Origin: an uncultured Mycoplasmatota bacterium | GTDB taxonomy: Bacteria; Bacillota_I; Bacilli_A; RF39; UBA660 | Direction of reading: 5' to 3' | Length of the DNA: 32,225 nucleotides | Assembly: GCA_947645535.1 (NCBI GenBank) | Contig: CANSDD010000002.1 | Location: 1-32,225 of the forward strand | Shown: in pieces, positions 1 through 6,720 of the stretch | How positions within the stretch are numbered: the stretch's first letter is position 1 | Layout: each line of letters opens with the position of its first letter | Notes under the pieces: model-generated | Database searches by the model: none | What the model was told of the DNA's origin: nothing | Seen by the model: the letters and a program-made list of their open reading frames with translations, nothing else | Program-made: the position numbers and the translations under genes

Positions 1-175
1 AAATAAAGCAAATCTTGTATTTTTTTATTTTGTGTCATTTGTAAGGTCATAGTCCATTTTCCCATCTTGAAACTGTTTTATCTGTAACTCCTAATTTTTC
101 AGCAAATTCTTTTTGTGTAATTCTTTTCTTTTTTCGCATATCTGCAATAAACTTTCCAATCTTTTCTTGATTCAT
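1..175 (-). pseudogene. XRE-family helix-turn-helix regulator, truncated or frameshifted
   Basis: Reading from the ATG at 175 gives 42 residues with a classic XRE helix-turn-helix. The segment ITQKEFAEKLGVTDKTVSRW is the two-helix DNA-binding core, followed by WENG. A TGA at 49-47 stops the frame right after WENGL. A shifted frame continues open to the window edge (TMTLQMTQNKKIQDLL), so a small indel near position 50 probably broke a longer regulator. An AAAGGAG ribosome site precedes the start. It could instead be a naturally short HTH peptide. The gene runs off the window edge, so the C-terminal part is unseen. Confidence 0.6.
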
Positions 176-237
176 ATTTTTTTCTCCTTTCTTTTACATT
201 TTACAAATAAAAGTTTTTTCAGAACATACCTTAGATG

Positions 238-255
238 TAGAATTTCGTAATTCTA
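238..255. promoter_or_regulatory. Inverted repeat, possible operator upstream of the XRE gene
   Basis: TAGAATT-TCGT-AATTCTA is a perfect 7-4-7 inverted repeat about 65 bases upstream of the XRE start. XRE regulators often bind such dyads in their own control region. The assignment is by position only. Confidence 0.3.
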
Positions 256-341
256 TAAAATTGAGAATTTTTATATCAAAAACTTTGATTTTCGATGTGA
301 ATTCTTTATTTTAAACGATGTATGAATAATCTAATATCTTA

Positions 342-364
342 TTTTACTACTAATTTACTACTTT
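342..364. repeat. Left copy of a 23-bp direct repeat
   Basis: These 23 bases are identical to 1607-1629. The core is TTTACTACTAATTTACTACT; inside it the octamer TTTACTAC occurs twice with an 11-base period, about one helical turn. The two copies bracket the toxin-antitoxin-like locus, the HD gene and the paired hairpins. This would fit att-like or target-duplication ends of a small inserted segment, but no integrase is present. Confidence 0.7.
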
Positions 365-420
365 ATATAAAATCTTCATACAATTACATAAAAATGATAC
401 ATTTTTTCTGATATGAATTT

Positions 421-449
421 TTGACAATAATTATAAAATGTGTTATTAT
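421..449 (+). promoter_or_regulatory. Promoter of the antisense RNA
   Basis: TTGACA (421-426), a 17-base spacer and TATTAT (444-449) form a near-consensus sigma-A promoter. Transcription should begin near 456. The only gene-like unit before the first terminator on this strand is a short RNA ending at 570. Confidence 0.75.
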
Positions 450-473
450 GAATATGTCAAGGGAACTTGCATA

Positions 474-513
474 AAATAAAAAAGGGAACATTCAGTTTTT
501 GCGAGTTGAATGT
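474..513 (-). terminator. Intrinsic terminator of the small-peptide mRNA
   Basis: Read on the minus strand, ACATTCA and TGAATGT form a 7-bp stem (513-507 with 494-488) with a 12-base loop, followed by TCCC and TTTTTTATTTT. This ends the toxin mRNA near 474. Confidence 0.6.
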
Positions 514-532
514 CTACCCAATGAATTGTGAA

Positions 533-570
533 GACATTTAATTCAATGAAGAATTAAGTGTCATTTTTTT
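533..570 (+). terminator. Intrinsic terminator of the antisense RNA
   Basis: GACATTTAATTC (533-544) pairs with GAATTAAGTGTC (551-562), 12 bp with one G-U, around a 6-base loop, followed by A and seven T. The U-tract overlaps the last codons of the opposing peptide gene. Confidence 0.75.
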
Positions 571-653
571 ATTACTACTATCATAATGATAAGGAGAAAT
601 AAAATGATAGCAATGAGCTTAAGAGCTTTAATGATAAAAGTCCTAGTTTTCAT
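561..653 (-). CDS. 30-residue single-span membrane peptide, putative type I toxin
   Basis: The frame starts at ATG 653 and ends at TGA 561. GGAGG lies 10 bases before the start (664-668). The peptide begins MKTRTFIIKALK, continues with one hydrophobic helix (about residues 13-28, for example LIAIILFLLIIMIVV) and ends IKK: a positively charged N-terminus, one membrane span and a lysine tail, the usual form of type I toxins. Its mRNA has a TTGTTT-17-TATAAT promoter, end-to-end pairing elements and its own terminator, and is countered by a convergent antisense RNA. I recognise no named family. A membrane-depolarising toxin is inferred from form and context; a harmless regulatory peptide remains possible. 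Confidence 0.7.
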   Translation of the reverse strand: MKTRTFIIKALKLIAIILFLLIIMIVVIKK

Positions 654-718
654 TTTTATCAAACCTCCTCTCTATTAGAGATTTGGTAGACACTCAACAA
701 CTGATATTCCCTAAAGGA

Positions 719-747
719 ATTATACTATAAGTTAGTTTATTAAACAA
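719..747 (-). promoter_or_regulatory. Promoter of the small-peptide mRNA
   Basis: On the minus strand TTGTTT (747-742), a 17-base spacer and a perfect TATAAT (724-719) form a sigma-A promoter. The start near 712 gives a leader of about 59 nt before the peptide's ATG. It faces the antisense promoter at 421-449. Confidence 0.75.
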
Positions 748-813
748 GCGAACACGCTAATTTTTATAAACTTAAAGTCGTTTATTATAAATTAGTATTA
801 TGGAGATGAGTTA

Positions 814-1437
814 ATGAATGTGAATGAAGAATTAAAAAGATATATTGAACAAAACATATTTCCACGATATAAACTAAATGATAAAGGACATCAAATAGAG
901 CATATTAACTATGTTATCAATAGATGCTATAAATTAAGTAAAAATATGGATATTGATAATAACATGCTTTATGTAATAGCGGCATATCATGATATTGGTT
1001 ATTATGTAGATTATAAAAATCATGAAAAAGTTTCTGCTCAAATTATGTATAATGATACGAACTTAAATAATTTTTTTAATGACAAGAACTTAATAATAAT
1101 GAAAGAGGCAATAGAAGATCATAGGGCTTCATTAAATCGAGAGCCTAGAAGTATTTATGGAAAAATATTATCATCTGCAGATAGAAATATCGATGTTGAT
1201 GATTCATTAAAACGAATTTATCTTTATAGCATTACACATTTTAATAAACTTAGTGAGGAAGAAACAATTGAGGAATGTTATAAACATACATTAGAAAAAT
1301 TTGGAAACGGTGGTTATGCTAATTTCTTTGTAGAAGATATGGAGTATAACAATTATTTAAAAGAATTACGCAATCTTTTAAATAATAAAAAAGAATTTGT
1401 CGAAAGACTAAAAGAAATTAAAACTAAAATTAAATAA
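814..1437 (+). CDS. HD-domain phosphohydrolase-like protein
   Basis: This 207-residue protein carries the HD-superfamily metal site: His30 (GHQIEHI), the His59-Asp60 doublet in AAYHDIG, His103 (EDHRAS) and Asp123 (SSADRNID). HD proteins hydrolyse phosphate esters such as nucleotides with a divalent metal; the substrate here cannot be told. There is no signal peptide or membrane span, so it should be cytosolic. GGAG lies 8 bases before the ATG. It is a single gene between the toxin-antitoxin-like locus and a hairpin cluster, and falls inside the 23-bp direct repeats, so it may be cargo of a small mobile segment. Confidence is high for the fold and low for the role. Confidence 0.85.
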   Translation: MNVNEELKRYIEQNIFPRYKLNDKGHQIEHINYVINRCYKLSKNMDIDNNMLYVIAAYHDIGYYVDYKNHEKVSAQIMYNDTNLNNFFNDKNLIIMKEAIEDHRASLNREPRSIYGKILSSADRNIDVDDSLKRIYLYSITHFNKLSEEETIEECYKHTLEKFGNGGYANFFVEDMEYNNYLKELRNLLNNKKEFVERLKEIKTKIK

Positions 1438-1463
1438 AAAATTTGCTACATGCTACACGCTAC

Positions 1464-1526
1464 ATAATAAGGGTAATACTATACCCTATTATGGCGAGGA
1501 CTTTGTGGCTACGCCACTAGTCTCGC
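1464..1526. repeat. Two adjacent imperfect hairpins downstream of the HD gene
   Basis: The first hairpin pairs ATAATAAGGGTA (1464-1475) with TACCCTATTAT (1482-1492), one base bulged. The second, 1494-1526, pairs GCGAG, ACT and GTGGC with GCCAC, AGT and CTCGC around a TAC loop, with small bulges. It is much richer in GC than its surroundings and has no following T-run, so it is not a typical terminator. It looks like a palindromic dispersed-repeat unit. The rest of 1438-1784 shows no gene on either strand. Confidence 0.5.
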
Positions 1527-1606
1527 TCATAAGACTATACTTTAATAATGTACAATGTCACAGCATTTTTAATATTTAAAATTAATGTCTCAAAAAATAT
1601 TTAAAT

Positions 1607-1629
1607 TTTTACTACTAATTTACTACTTT
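1607..1629. repeat. Right copy of the 23-bp direct repeat
   Basis: Identical over 23 bases to 342-364, about 1265 bases apart. The copies diverge immediately outside the repeat, so this is a discrete repeat and not the edge of a larger duplication. Confidence 0.7.
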
Positions 1630-1784
1630 TGAAAGCAAAAATATAAGAAATTATAAAAATATATTCAAACATTTTCTAAAAATAAAATGTCGTAAATCCT
1701 CATAAAATAAGAATATAACAGCATTTAAGAACTTATAAAAAGTTACTTAAAAAATACTATACTTTTTATCTAAAAATTTAACTA

Positions 1785-1817
1785 AAAAAGAAAAAAGAGC
1801 TATTTTCATAACTCTTT
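1785..1817 (-). terminator. Intrinsic terminator after the surface-protein gene
   Basis: On the minus strand AAAGAGTTAT and ATAGCTCTTT form a 10-bp stem (one G-U) with a GAAA loop, followed by TTTTTTC. It ends transcription of the sortase operon. Confidence 0.75.
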
Positions 1818-1823
1818 ATTTGA

Positions 1824-2336
1824 TTAAGCTTTTACATTACGTCTTTTACGAGAAATTATAATCATTAATCCTAATGAGATAAGTGCTACTGCAGCTACTG
1901 GAAGTACATAAGCTACATCTCCAGTATTAGGGCTGTTTGGTGCTCCTATCTTCTTATATTTTACACATAAAGCACTATCTGCACTAAGATCAGAAAAAGT
2001 AACTACTCCATCTGCTGGAATTGCAATATATTGACGATCTTTTAAAATACTTTCTATTTCATATCCTTCTTTTACATTGATTTTGAATGATTGAGTACAT
2101 CCTTCATCTACCTTTATATGCATTTCTTGACCACTTGCAATTGTGATAAGTGAACTATCTCCTGATATAGTACAACTATTTTTTGTTGTTGTAATTGAAC
2201 CATAGTCAATTCCTGTACCATCTTGTCCATTAATAACATGGATATCAATTTCAGCAGCTGATGCTACTCCTGTTCCTATACATAGTGCACAAAATGCAAT
2301 TGCGAAAAAGCTCATCATTTTTAAAGTTTTTTTCAT
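1824..2336 (-). CDS. Small cell-wall-anchored protein with SPNTG sorting signal
   Basis: This 170-residue precursor has a signal peptide (positive start, hydrophobic core, probable cleavage after GVASA near residue 27). A short beta-rich extracellular region of about 105 residues with three cysteines follows. The C-terminus is a sorting signal: SPNTG at 135-139, a hydrophobic span, and the tail SRKRRNVKA. SPNTG fits the [S/P]PxTG motif known for Clostridioides difficile class B sortase, and a class B sortase gene lies just upstream, so this is very likely its dedicated substrate. The gene has its own promoter (2366-2394). GGGAG precedes the ATG by 8 bases. The exposed function is unknown. Confidence 0.85.
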   Translation of the reverse strand: MKKTLKMMSFFAIAFCALCIGTGVASAAEIDIHVINGQDGTGIDYGSITTTKNSCTISGDSSLITIASGQEMHIKVDEGCTQSFKINVKEGYEIESILKDRQYIAIPADGVVTFSDLSADSALCVKYKKIGAPNSPNTGDVAYVLPVAAVALISLGLMIIISRKRRNVKA

Positions 2337-2365
2337 AAAACACTCTCCCTTATTCTTACATTACC

Positions 2366-2394
2366 ATTATCTACTATTTTGAATAGAATGTCAA
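2366..2394 (-). promoter_or_regulatory. Promoter of the SPNTG protein gene
   Basis: TTGACA (2394-2389), a 17-base spacer and GATAAT (2371-2366) on the minus strand. The -35 box overlaps the TGA stop of the sortase gene. This would let the substrate be made in excess over the sortase. Confidence 0.7.
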
Positions 2395-4889
2395 TCCTCT
2401 ATTTTCTCTTCTGTGGCATTACTTGACATATTATTGTCTATTACGACATATTTTACAATTCTCTTAGCTATTACAATAAAGCGTTTAGAACCATTTTCGT
2501 CTGTACAAGTAGAAAGGGTTAAAATATGATCTTTTGGAGTAACTTCTAAATCACTAGAAATAATGGATTTTTCTTTTATATTTTCTAGATAATCTAAAAA
2601 ACTTTCCTCACTATCAAAATTAAATTCATATTTATCTTTTGCAGAATCAAATTCATAAGCCGCATAAATTTCATATTGGTACGTAGCATCTGGAGTAATA
2701 AGCCATACATATTTGTGTTCTTTTAAATATTCTTCATTTTTATATTTTTTTAATGAACCAAACATTGTTCCATTTCTAAGATTATGGGCATAAAGAATTG
2801 TATTTTCAGAGGTAAAATCAGTATTATTACGATAATCCATGAAAACAGAGCCACTAATGTTATACTTTTTATTATATAAATGATTTAAATAGAATTCATT
2901 GTTTTCTCCTTGCGATACAGGATAGTTAATTTCTGTACCATCAATTCTGACCCAAGCGACTACTTCTTCATTCTCAGACTTTAACGGTTCAAAATCTATT
3001 TGTGGTATATCATCATTGATTGGAAATTCATCTCTATCTGGATCCACTTCTAATACTTTATTTGGAATTGGCTTCGTTGCTCCCATTTGCTCTTGAATTT
3101 TATTATAACTATTATTAGCACTCCAATGATGCCATAAAATTCTTCCAAGTAAAAATAGTGAGATTGAAAAAATTAAAATTAAAATAACAAGTATTACCAT
3201 ATAAACTTTTTGACTTACAATCTTCTTTTTTAAGACTTTTTTCTCTATTTCCTTTGCATATTTTAAGTCTAATACTTGTGTTAAATGAAGCTCAGCATTT
3301 TCATAAAGCTCTGGTTTACTCATATATTCTACATAATGATATAAACATTTTAAATGATTACTTGCGAAAAGCCATTTTTCATGATCTTTAATTACATAAC
3401 GACTAATTCTTTTTTGCTCTACCTCATAAAATTTTGTAAAATATTCATTGATTTTGGAGAGAAGTATTTCTAATGATTCATATGTTAAACGTTTTTTTTC
3501 TAAATTATCGAAAAACTCTCCTACGAAATATTCACAAAATATTTTTTCTAATAAAACTTCTGTTTCTGAATATCTAATTTCATATTTTAGAATTGTCATT
3601 ATCTCTTCAATAATTTTTGAAATATCTAATGATGTTGTTAAAATGGTTTGTTCATAATATCTAGCAAGATCTTTATGTATCTCTTTATTTCCTTTTTTTG
3701 AAAGTTCTATTTCTTTTTCATATGACATCAATAATTCTATAATACTCTTTCTTGTTCCATCACTATGATAATCTGTCATTAAATATGGAAAGGTATGTAA
3801 AACTGATGTTTTTTCCAAAACTATTTTATCAAGCAATTCATCAAGTGTTAAAATGGGCTTTTCTGAAATTTCACTTTTTTTATTCTTTACTGCTTTTATA
3901 ATTTGTTGCTCATAATCTTCAATAATACGTTGATAAAGAGATGGTGATACATCTTCAAAAAAACGCAAACGACTAATTAAGCTTTGGTCAACAATTTCTT
4001 TTTCAATACTTAAATAAGAAAATTGTTCATAAAAAGGTTCTATACCTAATATTTCTTTAATTGTATACTGTTTTCTGCTTTTAATTTCTTCATATTTATT
4101 ATGAACAAAAGATTGGTATTTATTTCTTTTTTCAAGTAAATCAAACAAATATGGTAAATACGATAAGTTTTCTTCTAGTGTTGTTTTTATAACTTCTCTA
4201 TTTATATAAAGATCATTTCCCTCATAAATAAATGGTATATCATCTTTTAATGAAACAACTTTTACATGATCTTGAAAACCTAATTGTTCAAATAAATCTA
4301 AAATTAAAAAACGAAATAGCTCTGCATAGATTTCAGAAGAAATTCTAAATTCATGATTTTTTTCAAACAAAACATAAAACAAATAACGGAGATAATGATG
4401 AGGCATTAAGTGATTTTTATAAATCATTAAGTATTTTAAAAGATCATTTAATTCAAAATCATTTAATATTTTACTTTTTTTCATTTGTTTATGATAATAT
4501 CTACCTATTTCATTTTGATAATATTCAAAACGGATTTTAGACAAAAATTCTCCAAATGGAGCAAGTTCTCCAGGATATTTTTGATATAATTCTAGTAAAT
4601 TTAAGCAGGCTTTATTTTCATAAAAGGAAAATGGATCTTCTTTCATTTGCTCTAAATACAATTTTTCTAAAATTTTTATAATAAGAGATAGATAATGAAA
4701 ATTTTTATTTCTTTTCATAATTAGAACAGTACTATTTAAAACACGTGAAAACTCATCTAAACATTCTCTTCTAGGTAAAGTGCCATTTAAAAAAGAGCAA
4801 TCATCGCTTCCATGTAATAATTGTTGATATAGAACATTATCGTCTAAAATATATAGCAACTGTTCAATTGTAGTATTCCCCTTTTTCAT
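2391..4889 (-). CDS. Class B-type sortase with a very long N-terminal cytosolic region
   Basis: The protein has 832 residues against about 220-250 for ordinary class B sortases. Residues 1-560 are charged, helical and without a signal peptide, so they should be cytosolic; I recognise no domain there. One membrane span follows at about 563-586 (VYMVILVILILIFSISLFLL). The outer C-terminal part begins near VAWVRIDG (about 641) and contains the sortase triad: His702 in LYAHN, Cys795 in LSTCTDENG and Arg803 in KRFIV. The enzyme should cleave a sorting signal and join the protein to the cell wall. The next gene encodes an SPNTG substrate. The start is 5 bases after the stop of the 58-residue gene, whose end supplies GGAG, implying coupled translation. 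Confidence 0.88.
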   Translation of the reverse strand: MKKGNTTIEQLLYILDDNVLYQQLLHGSDDCSFLNGTLPRRECLDEFSRVLNSTVLIMKRNKNFHYLSLIIKILEKLYLEQMKEDPFSFYENKACLNLLELYQKYPGELAPFGEFLSKIRFEYYQNEIGRYYHKQMKKSKILNDFELNDLLKYLMIYKNHLMPHHYLRYLFYVLFEKNHEFRISSEIYAELFRFLILDLFEQLGFQDHVKVVSLKDDIPFIYEGNDLYINREVIKTTLEENLSYLPYLFDLLEKRNKYQSFVHNKYEEIKSRKQYTIKEILGIEPFYEQFSYLSIEKEIVDQSLISRLRFFEDVSPSLYQRIIEDYEQQIIKAVKNKKSEISEKPILTLDELLDKIVLEKTSVLHTFPYLMTDYHSDGTRKSIIELLMSYEKEIELSKKGNKEIHKDLARYYEQTILTTSLDISKIIEEIMTILKYEIRYSETEVLLEKIFCEYFVGEFFDNLEKKRLTYESLEILLSKINEYFTKFYEVEQKRISRYVIKDHEKWLFASNHLKCLYHYVEYMSKPELYENAELHLTQVLDLKYAKEIEKKVLKKKIVSQKVYMVILVILILIFSISLFLLGRILWHHWSANNSYNKIQEQMGATKPIPNKVLEVDPDRDEFPINDDIPQIDFEPLKSENEEVVAWVRIDGTEINYPVSQGENNEFYLNHLYNKKYNISGSVFMDYRNNTDFTSENTILYAHNLRNGTMFGSLKKYKNEEYLKEHKYVWLITPDATYQYEIYAAYEFDSAKDKYEFNFDSEESFLDYLENIKEKSIISSDLEVTPKDHILTLSTCTDENGSKRFIVIAKRIVKYVVIDNNMSSNATEEKIED

Positions 4890-4894
4890 CTCTT

Positions 4895-5071
4895 CTACTC
4901 CGCATTATTCTCTTTTAATATTTGACTTGCCTTTAAGTAATGGTGGGCCAAATGAAGAAATTCATTTGCTTCTGCTTCTTTTTTACATTTTAATGCTTCT
5001 TTATATTTTTCAAAGTAATAAACCATTTTTTCTCGATCATTATAGCTTCTATCAAAATAATTTTTATCCAT
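4895..5071 (-). CDS. 58-residue helical protein, first gene of the sortase operon
   Basis: The frame runs from ATG 5071 to TAG 4895, with AGGAG 9 bases upstream. The product is charged and helical, with two likely helices (for example EKYKEALKCKKEAEANEF and HLAHHYLKASQIL), resembling a single TPR-like hairpin. It has no signal peptide or span. It sits between a good promoter (5097-5125) and the sortase gene, and its last codons carry the sortase ribosome site. A partner of the sortase's long cytosolic arm is a reasonable guess from the coupling; nothing in the sequence proves it. Confidence 0.7.
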   Translation of the reverse strand: MDKNYFDRSYNDREKMVYYFEKYKEALKCKKEAEANEFLHLAHHYLKASQILKENNAE

Positions 5072-5096
5072 TTATACCCACTCCTATTCTGTTTTT

Positions 5097-5125
5097 ATTT
5101 TAGCACACAATAATGAAAAGAACAA
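5097..5125 (-). promoter_or_regulatory. Promoter of the sortase operon
   Basis: TTGTTC (5125-5120), a 17-base spacer and TAAAAT (5102-5097) with an extended TGC before the -10 box, on the minus strand. Confidence 0.65.
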
Positions 5126-5146
5126 GGTAAAAAATGAAATTTATGT

Positions 5147-5272
5147 TTGACAAAGATATTCTATTATGATAGAACAAACACAGATTGATAAGAAACTTCA
5201 TATAAAAAAGGAGGCGCAATCTAACGTGTGCCTGTTAGCTATCTTCTCTATTCTTATTTTGTAAGAATATCT
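5147..5272 (+). other. Possible short plus-strand transcript with a 12-codon hydrophobic ORF
   Basis: TTGACA (5147-5152) with TAGAAC 17 bases later is a weak promoter. A strong GGAGG (5210-5214) then lies 11 bases before GTG 5226, which opens a 12-codon frame (MCLLAIFSILIL) ending at TAA 5264. The perfect hairpin at 5273-5322 would end such a transcript. Around the ribosome site, AGATTG/CAATCT and GGCGCA/TGTGCC can pair, so the RNA could be structured. The -10 box is poor and the peptide very short, so this is only a candidate. Confidence 0.3.
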
Positions 5273-5322
5273 TATATAATAGAAAAAGAAATCTGCTTTA
5301 AGATTTCTTTTTCTATTATATA
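5273..5322. terminator. Bidirectional terminator with a perfect 22-bp stem
   Basis: Bases 5273-5294 are the exact reverse complement of 5301-5322, around the loop GCTTTA. The arms contain AGAAATC and GATTTCTTTTTCT, so either strand ends in a U-rich arm. The stem includes the TAA stop of glyS (5316-5318), which it terminates. Confidence 0.75.
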
Positions 5323-6692
5323 AAGTCTTTCACTTTCTCTTCAATGTAAGATACAATGTCTTCAAGTGAAAGTGTAATTTGCTCCATAGTATCTCTATCT
5401 CTTATTGTAACTGTATTATGATTTAATGTTTCATCATCAATTGTAATGCAATATGGAGTTCCAATAACATCTTCTCTTCTATAACGTTTTCCAATATTAC
5501 CAGCTTCATCATAAGTTGTCATAAATTTTTTGCTTAACATATCATAAATTTCTAACGCTTTATCACTATGATGTTTTTTGATTAGTGGAAGTACTGCCAC
5601 TTTATAAGGAGCTAAAGATGGTTTTAAACTTAATACTTCTCTTGTGGTTCCATCAGGAAGTGTATCTTCATGATAGCTTTCGAATAAAACAGCTAAGAAA
5701 GTTCTATCAAGTCCATATGTTGATTCAATAATATATGGAATATATTTTTCATTTGTTTCTGGATCTAAATATTCTTGTGATTTTCCACTATATTCTTGAT
5801 GACGCGATAAATCATAATTTGTTCTATTATGTGTTCCATTTATTTCCCCCCAACCAAAAGGGAATTTATATTCAATATCACAAGCTTCTTTGGCATAATG
5901 AGCAAGTTTTTCATGATCATGATATCTTAAATGTTCTTCACTTAATCCTAAATCCATAAAAAATTTTTTACCATATTCTTTAAAATAAGCATAAGTTTCA
6001 GAATCTGTTCCTTCCTTACAAAATGTCTGAAATTCCATTTGTTCAAATTCAATTGTTCTAAATGTAAAATTACCAGGAGTTATTTCATTGCGAAATGCCT
6101 TTCCTATTTGTCCAATAGAAAATGGTAGTTTTGCTCTCATACTTCTTTGTACGTTTAAAAAGTTTACATATTCACCTTGAGCATTTTCTGGTCTTAAATA
6201 AATAACTGATTTAGAATCGTTAGTCACTCCCCTATATGTTTGAAACATCAAATTAAATTGTCTAATATCAGTAAAATTTGATTTTCCACATTTAGGACAA
6301 ATCACATTATGTTCTTTAATATAAGCTACCATTTCTTCTTCTGTCATTCCATCAGCATGTGCATTAGAATCGAAATCATCGATTAAATTATCAGCCCTAT
6401 GTCTTGTTTTACACTCTTTACAATCAAGTAATGGATCAGAGAATGAGCCAACATGACCAGATGCTTCCCAGACTCTAGGATGCATCAATATATCTGCATC
6501 TACTTCATAACTATTTTTTCTCTCTTGTATAAAACGCTTTCTCCAAGCATCTTTAATATTATTTTTTAATCTACTTCCAAGTGGACCATAATCCCAAGTA
6601 TTGGCAAGCCCATCATAAATTTCACTTCCTTGAAAAATAAAACCATATTGTTTACATAAATTTACCATTTTATCCATTGTTATTTTTTCCAT
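5316..6692 (-). CDS. glyS: Glycyl-tRNA synthetase, homodimeric single-chain type
   Basis: This class II enzyme charges tRNA-Gly with glycine in the cytosol. Its 458 residues match the homodimeric form of Staphylococcus and mycoplasmas, not the alpha2-beta2 GlyQ/GlyS form. The start MDKMVNLCKQYGFIFQGSEI is typical. A four-cysteine insertion follows (CKECKTRH and CPKCGKS). Motif 2 is FRNEITPGNFTFRTIEFEQM and motif 3 contains GLDRTFLAVLFE. The C-terminal anticodon-binding domain begins near VAVLPLIKKHHSDKA. AGAGG precedes the ATG. Expression is controlled by the T-box just upstream. It is transcribed alone and ends in a perfect hairpin. Confidence 0.97.
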   Translation of the reverse strand: MEKITMDKMVNLCKQYGFIFQGSEIYDGLANTWDYGPLGSRLKNNIKDAWRKRFIQERKNSYEVDADILMHPRVWEASGHVGSFSDPLLDCKECKTRHRADNLIDDFDSNAHADGMTEEEMVAYIKEHNVICPKCGKSNFTDIRQFNLMFQTYRGVTNDSKSVIYLRPENAQGEYVNFLNVQRSMRAKLPFSIGQIGKAFRNEITPGNFTFRTIEFEQMEFQTFCKEGTDSETYAYFKEYGKKFFMDLGLSEEHLRYHDHEKLAHYAKEACDIEYKFPFGWGEINGTHNRTNYDLSRHQEYSGKSQEYLDPETNEKYIPYIIESTYGLDRTFLAVLFESYHEDTLPDGTTREVLSLKPSLAPYKVAVLPLIKKHHSDKALEIYDMLSKKFMTTYDEAGNIGKRYRREDVIGTPYCITIDDETLNHNTVTIRDRDTMEQITLSLEDIVSYIEEKVKDFI

Positions 6693-6720
6693 GTTTTTTC
6701 CTCTTTTCTATTTTTTTAAT

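Larger units (their letters stand above)
456..570 (+). ncRNA. Antisense small RNA, putative type I antitoxin
   Basis: A consensus promoter (421-449) and an intrinsic terminator (533-570) define a transcript of about 115 nt. It has no credible reading frame. It runs against the mRNA of the 30-residue membrane peptide at 561-653 and overlaps that mRNA's last codons and whole 3' untranslated region, giving about 95 nt of perfect complementarity. That convergent 3'-overlap geometry is known for Bacillus type I antitoxins such as RatA (txpA) and SR4 (bsrG). The role is inferred from architecture; no sequence similarity to those RNAs is claimed. Confidence 0.65.
505..698 (-). promoter_or_regulatory. 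Long-range 5'-3' pairing elements in the small-peptide mRNA
   Basis: On the minus strand the 5' untranslated segment GTTGAGTGTCTACC (698-685) is complementary to the 3' segment GGTAGACATTCAAC (518-505) over 14 positions, 13 Watson-Crick plus one G-U. Closing of the mRNA ends by such pairing is an established way type I toxin mRNAs are kept inactive until processed (for example aapA1 of Helicobacter). The 3' element also forms part of the terminator stem, so the two structures compete. Confidence 0.6.

Noticed and set aside
604..678. Plus-strand 24-codon frame with AAGGAG before its ATG, hydrophobic (begins MIAMSLRALM)
   Set aside because: It lies antisense to the 30-residue peptide and after the terminator of the only plus-strand promoter upstream. 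Its hydrophobicity is a shadow of the minus-strand gene.
3448..3657. Open plus-strand frame inside the sortase gene, and similar frames inside glyS, pheST, recO and the MATE gene
   Set aside because: They are opposite-strand shadows of well-supported genes, without ribosome sites.
5160..5201. Minus-strand hydrophobic frame beginning MKFLINLCLF opposite the 12-codon plus frame
   Set aside because: No ribosome site and no promoter in the right place on that strand.
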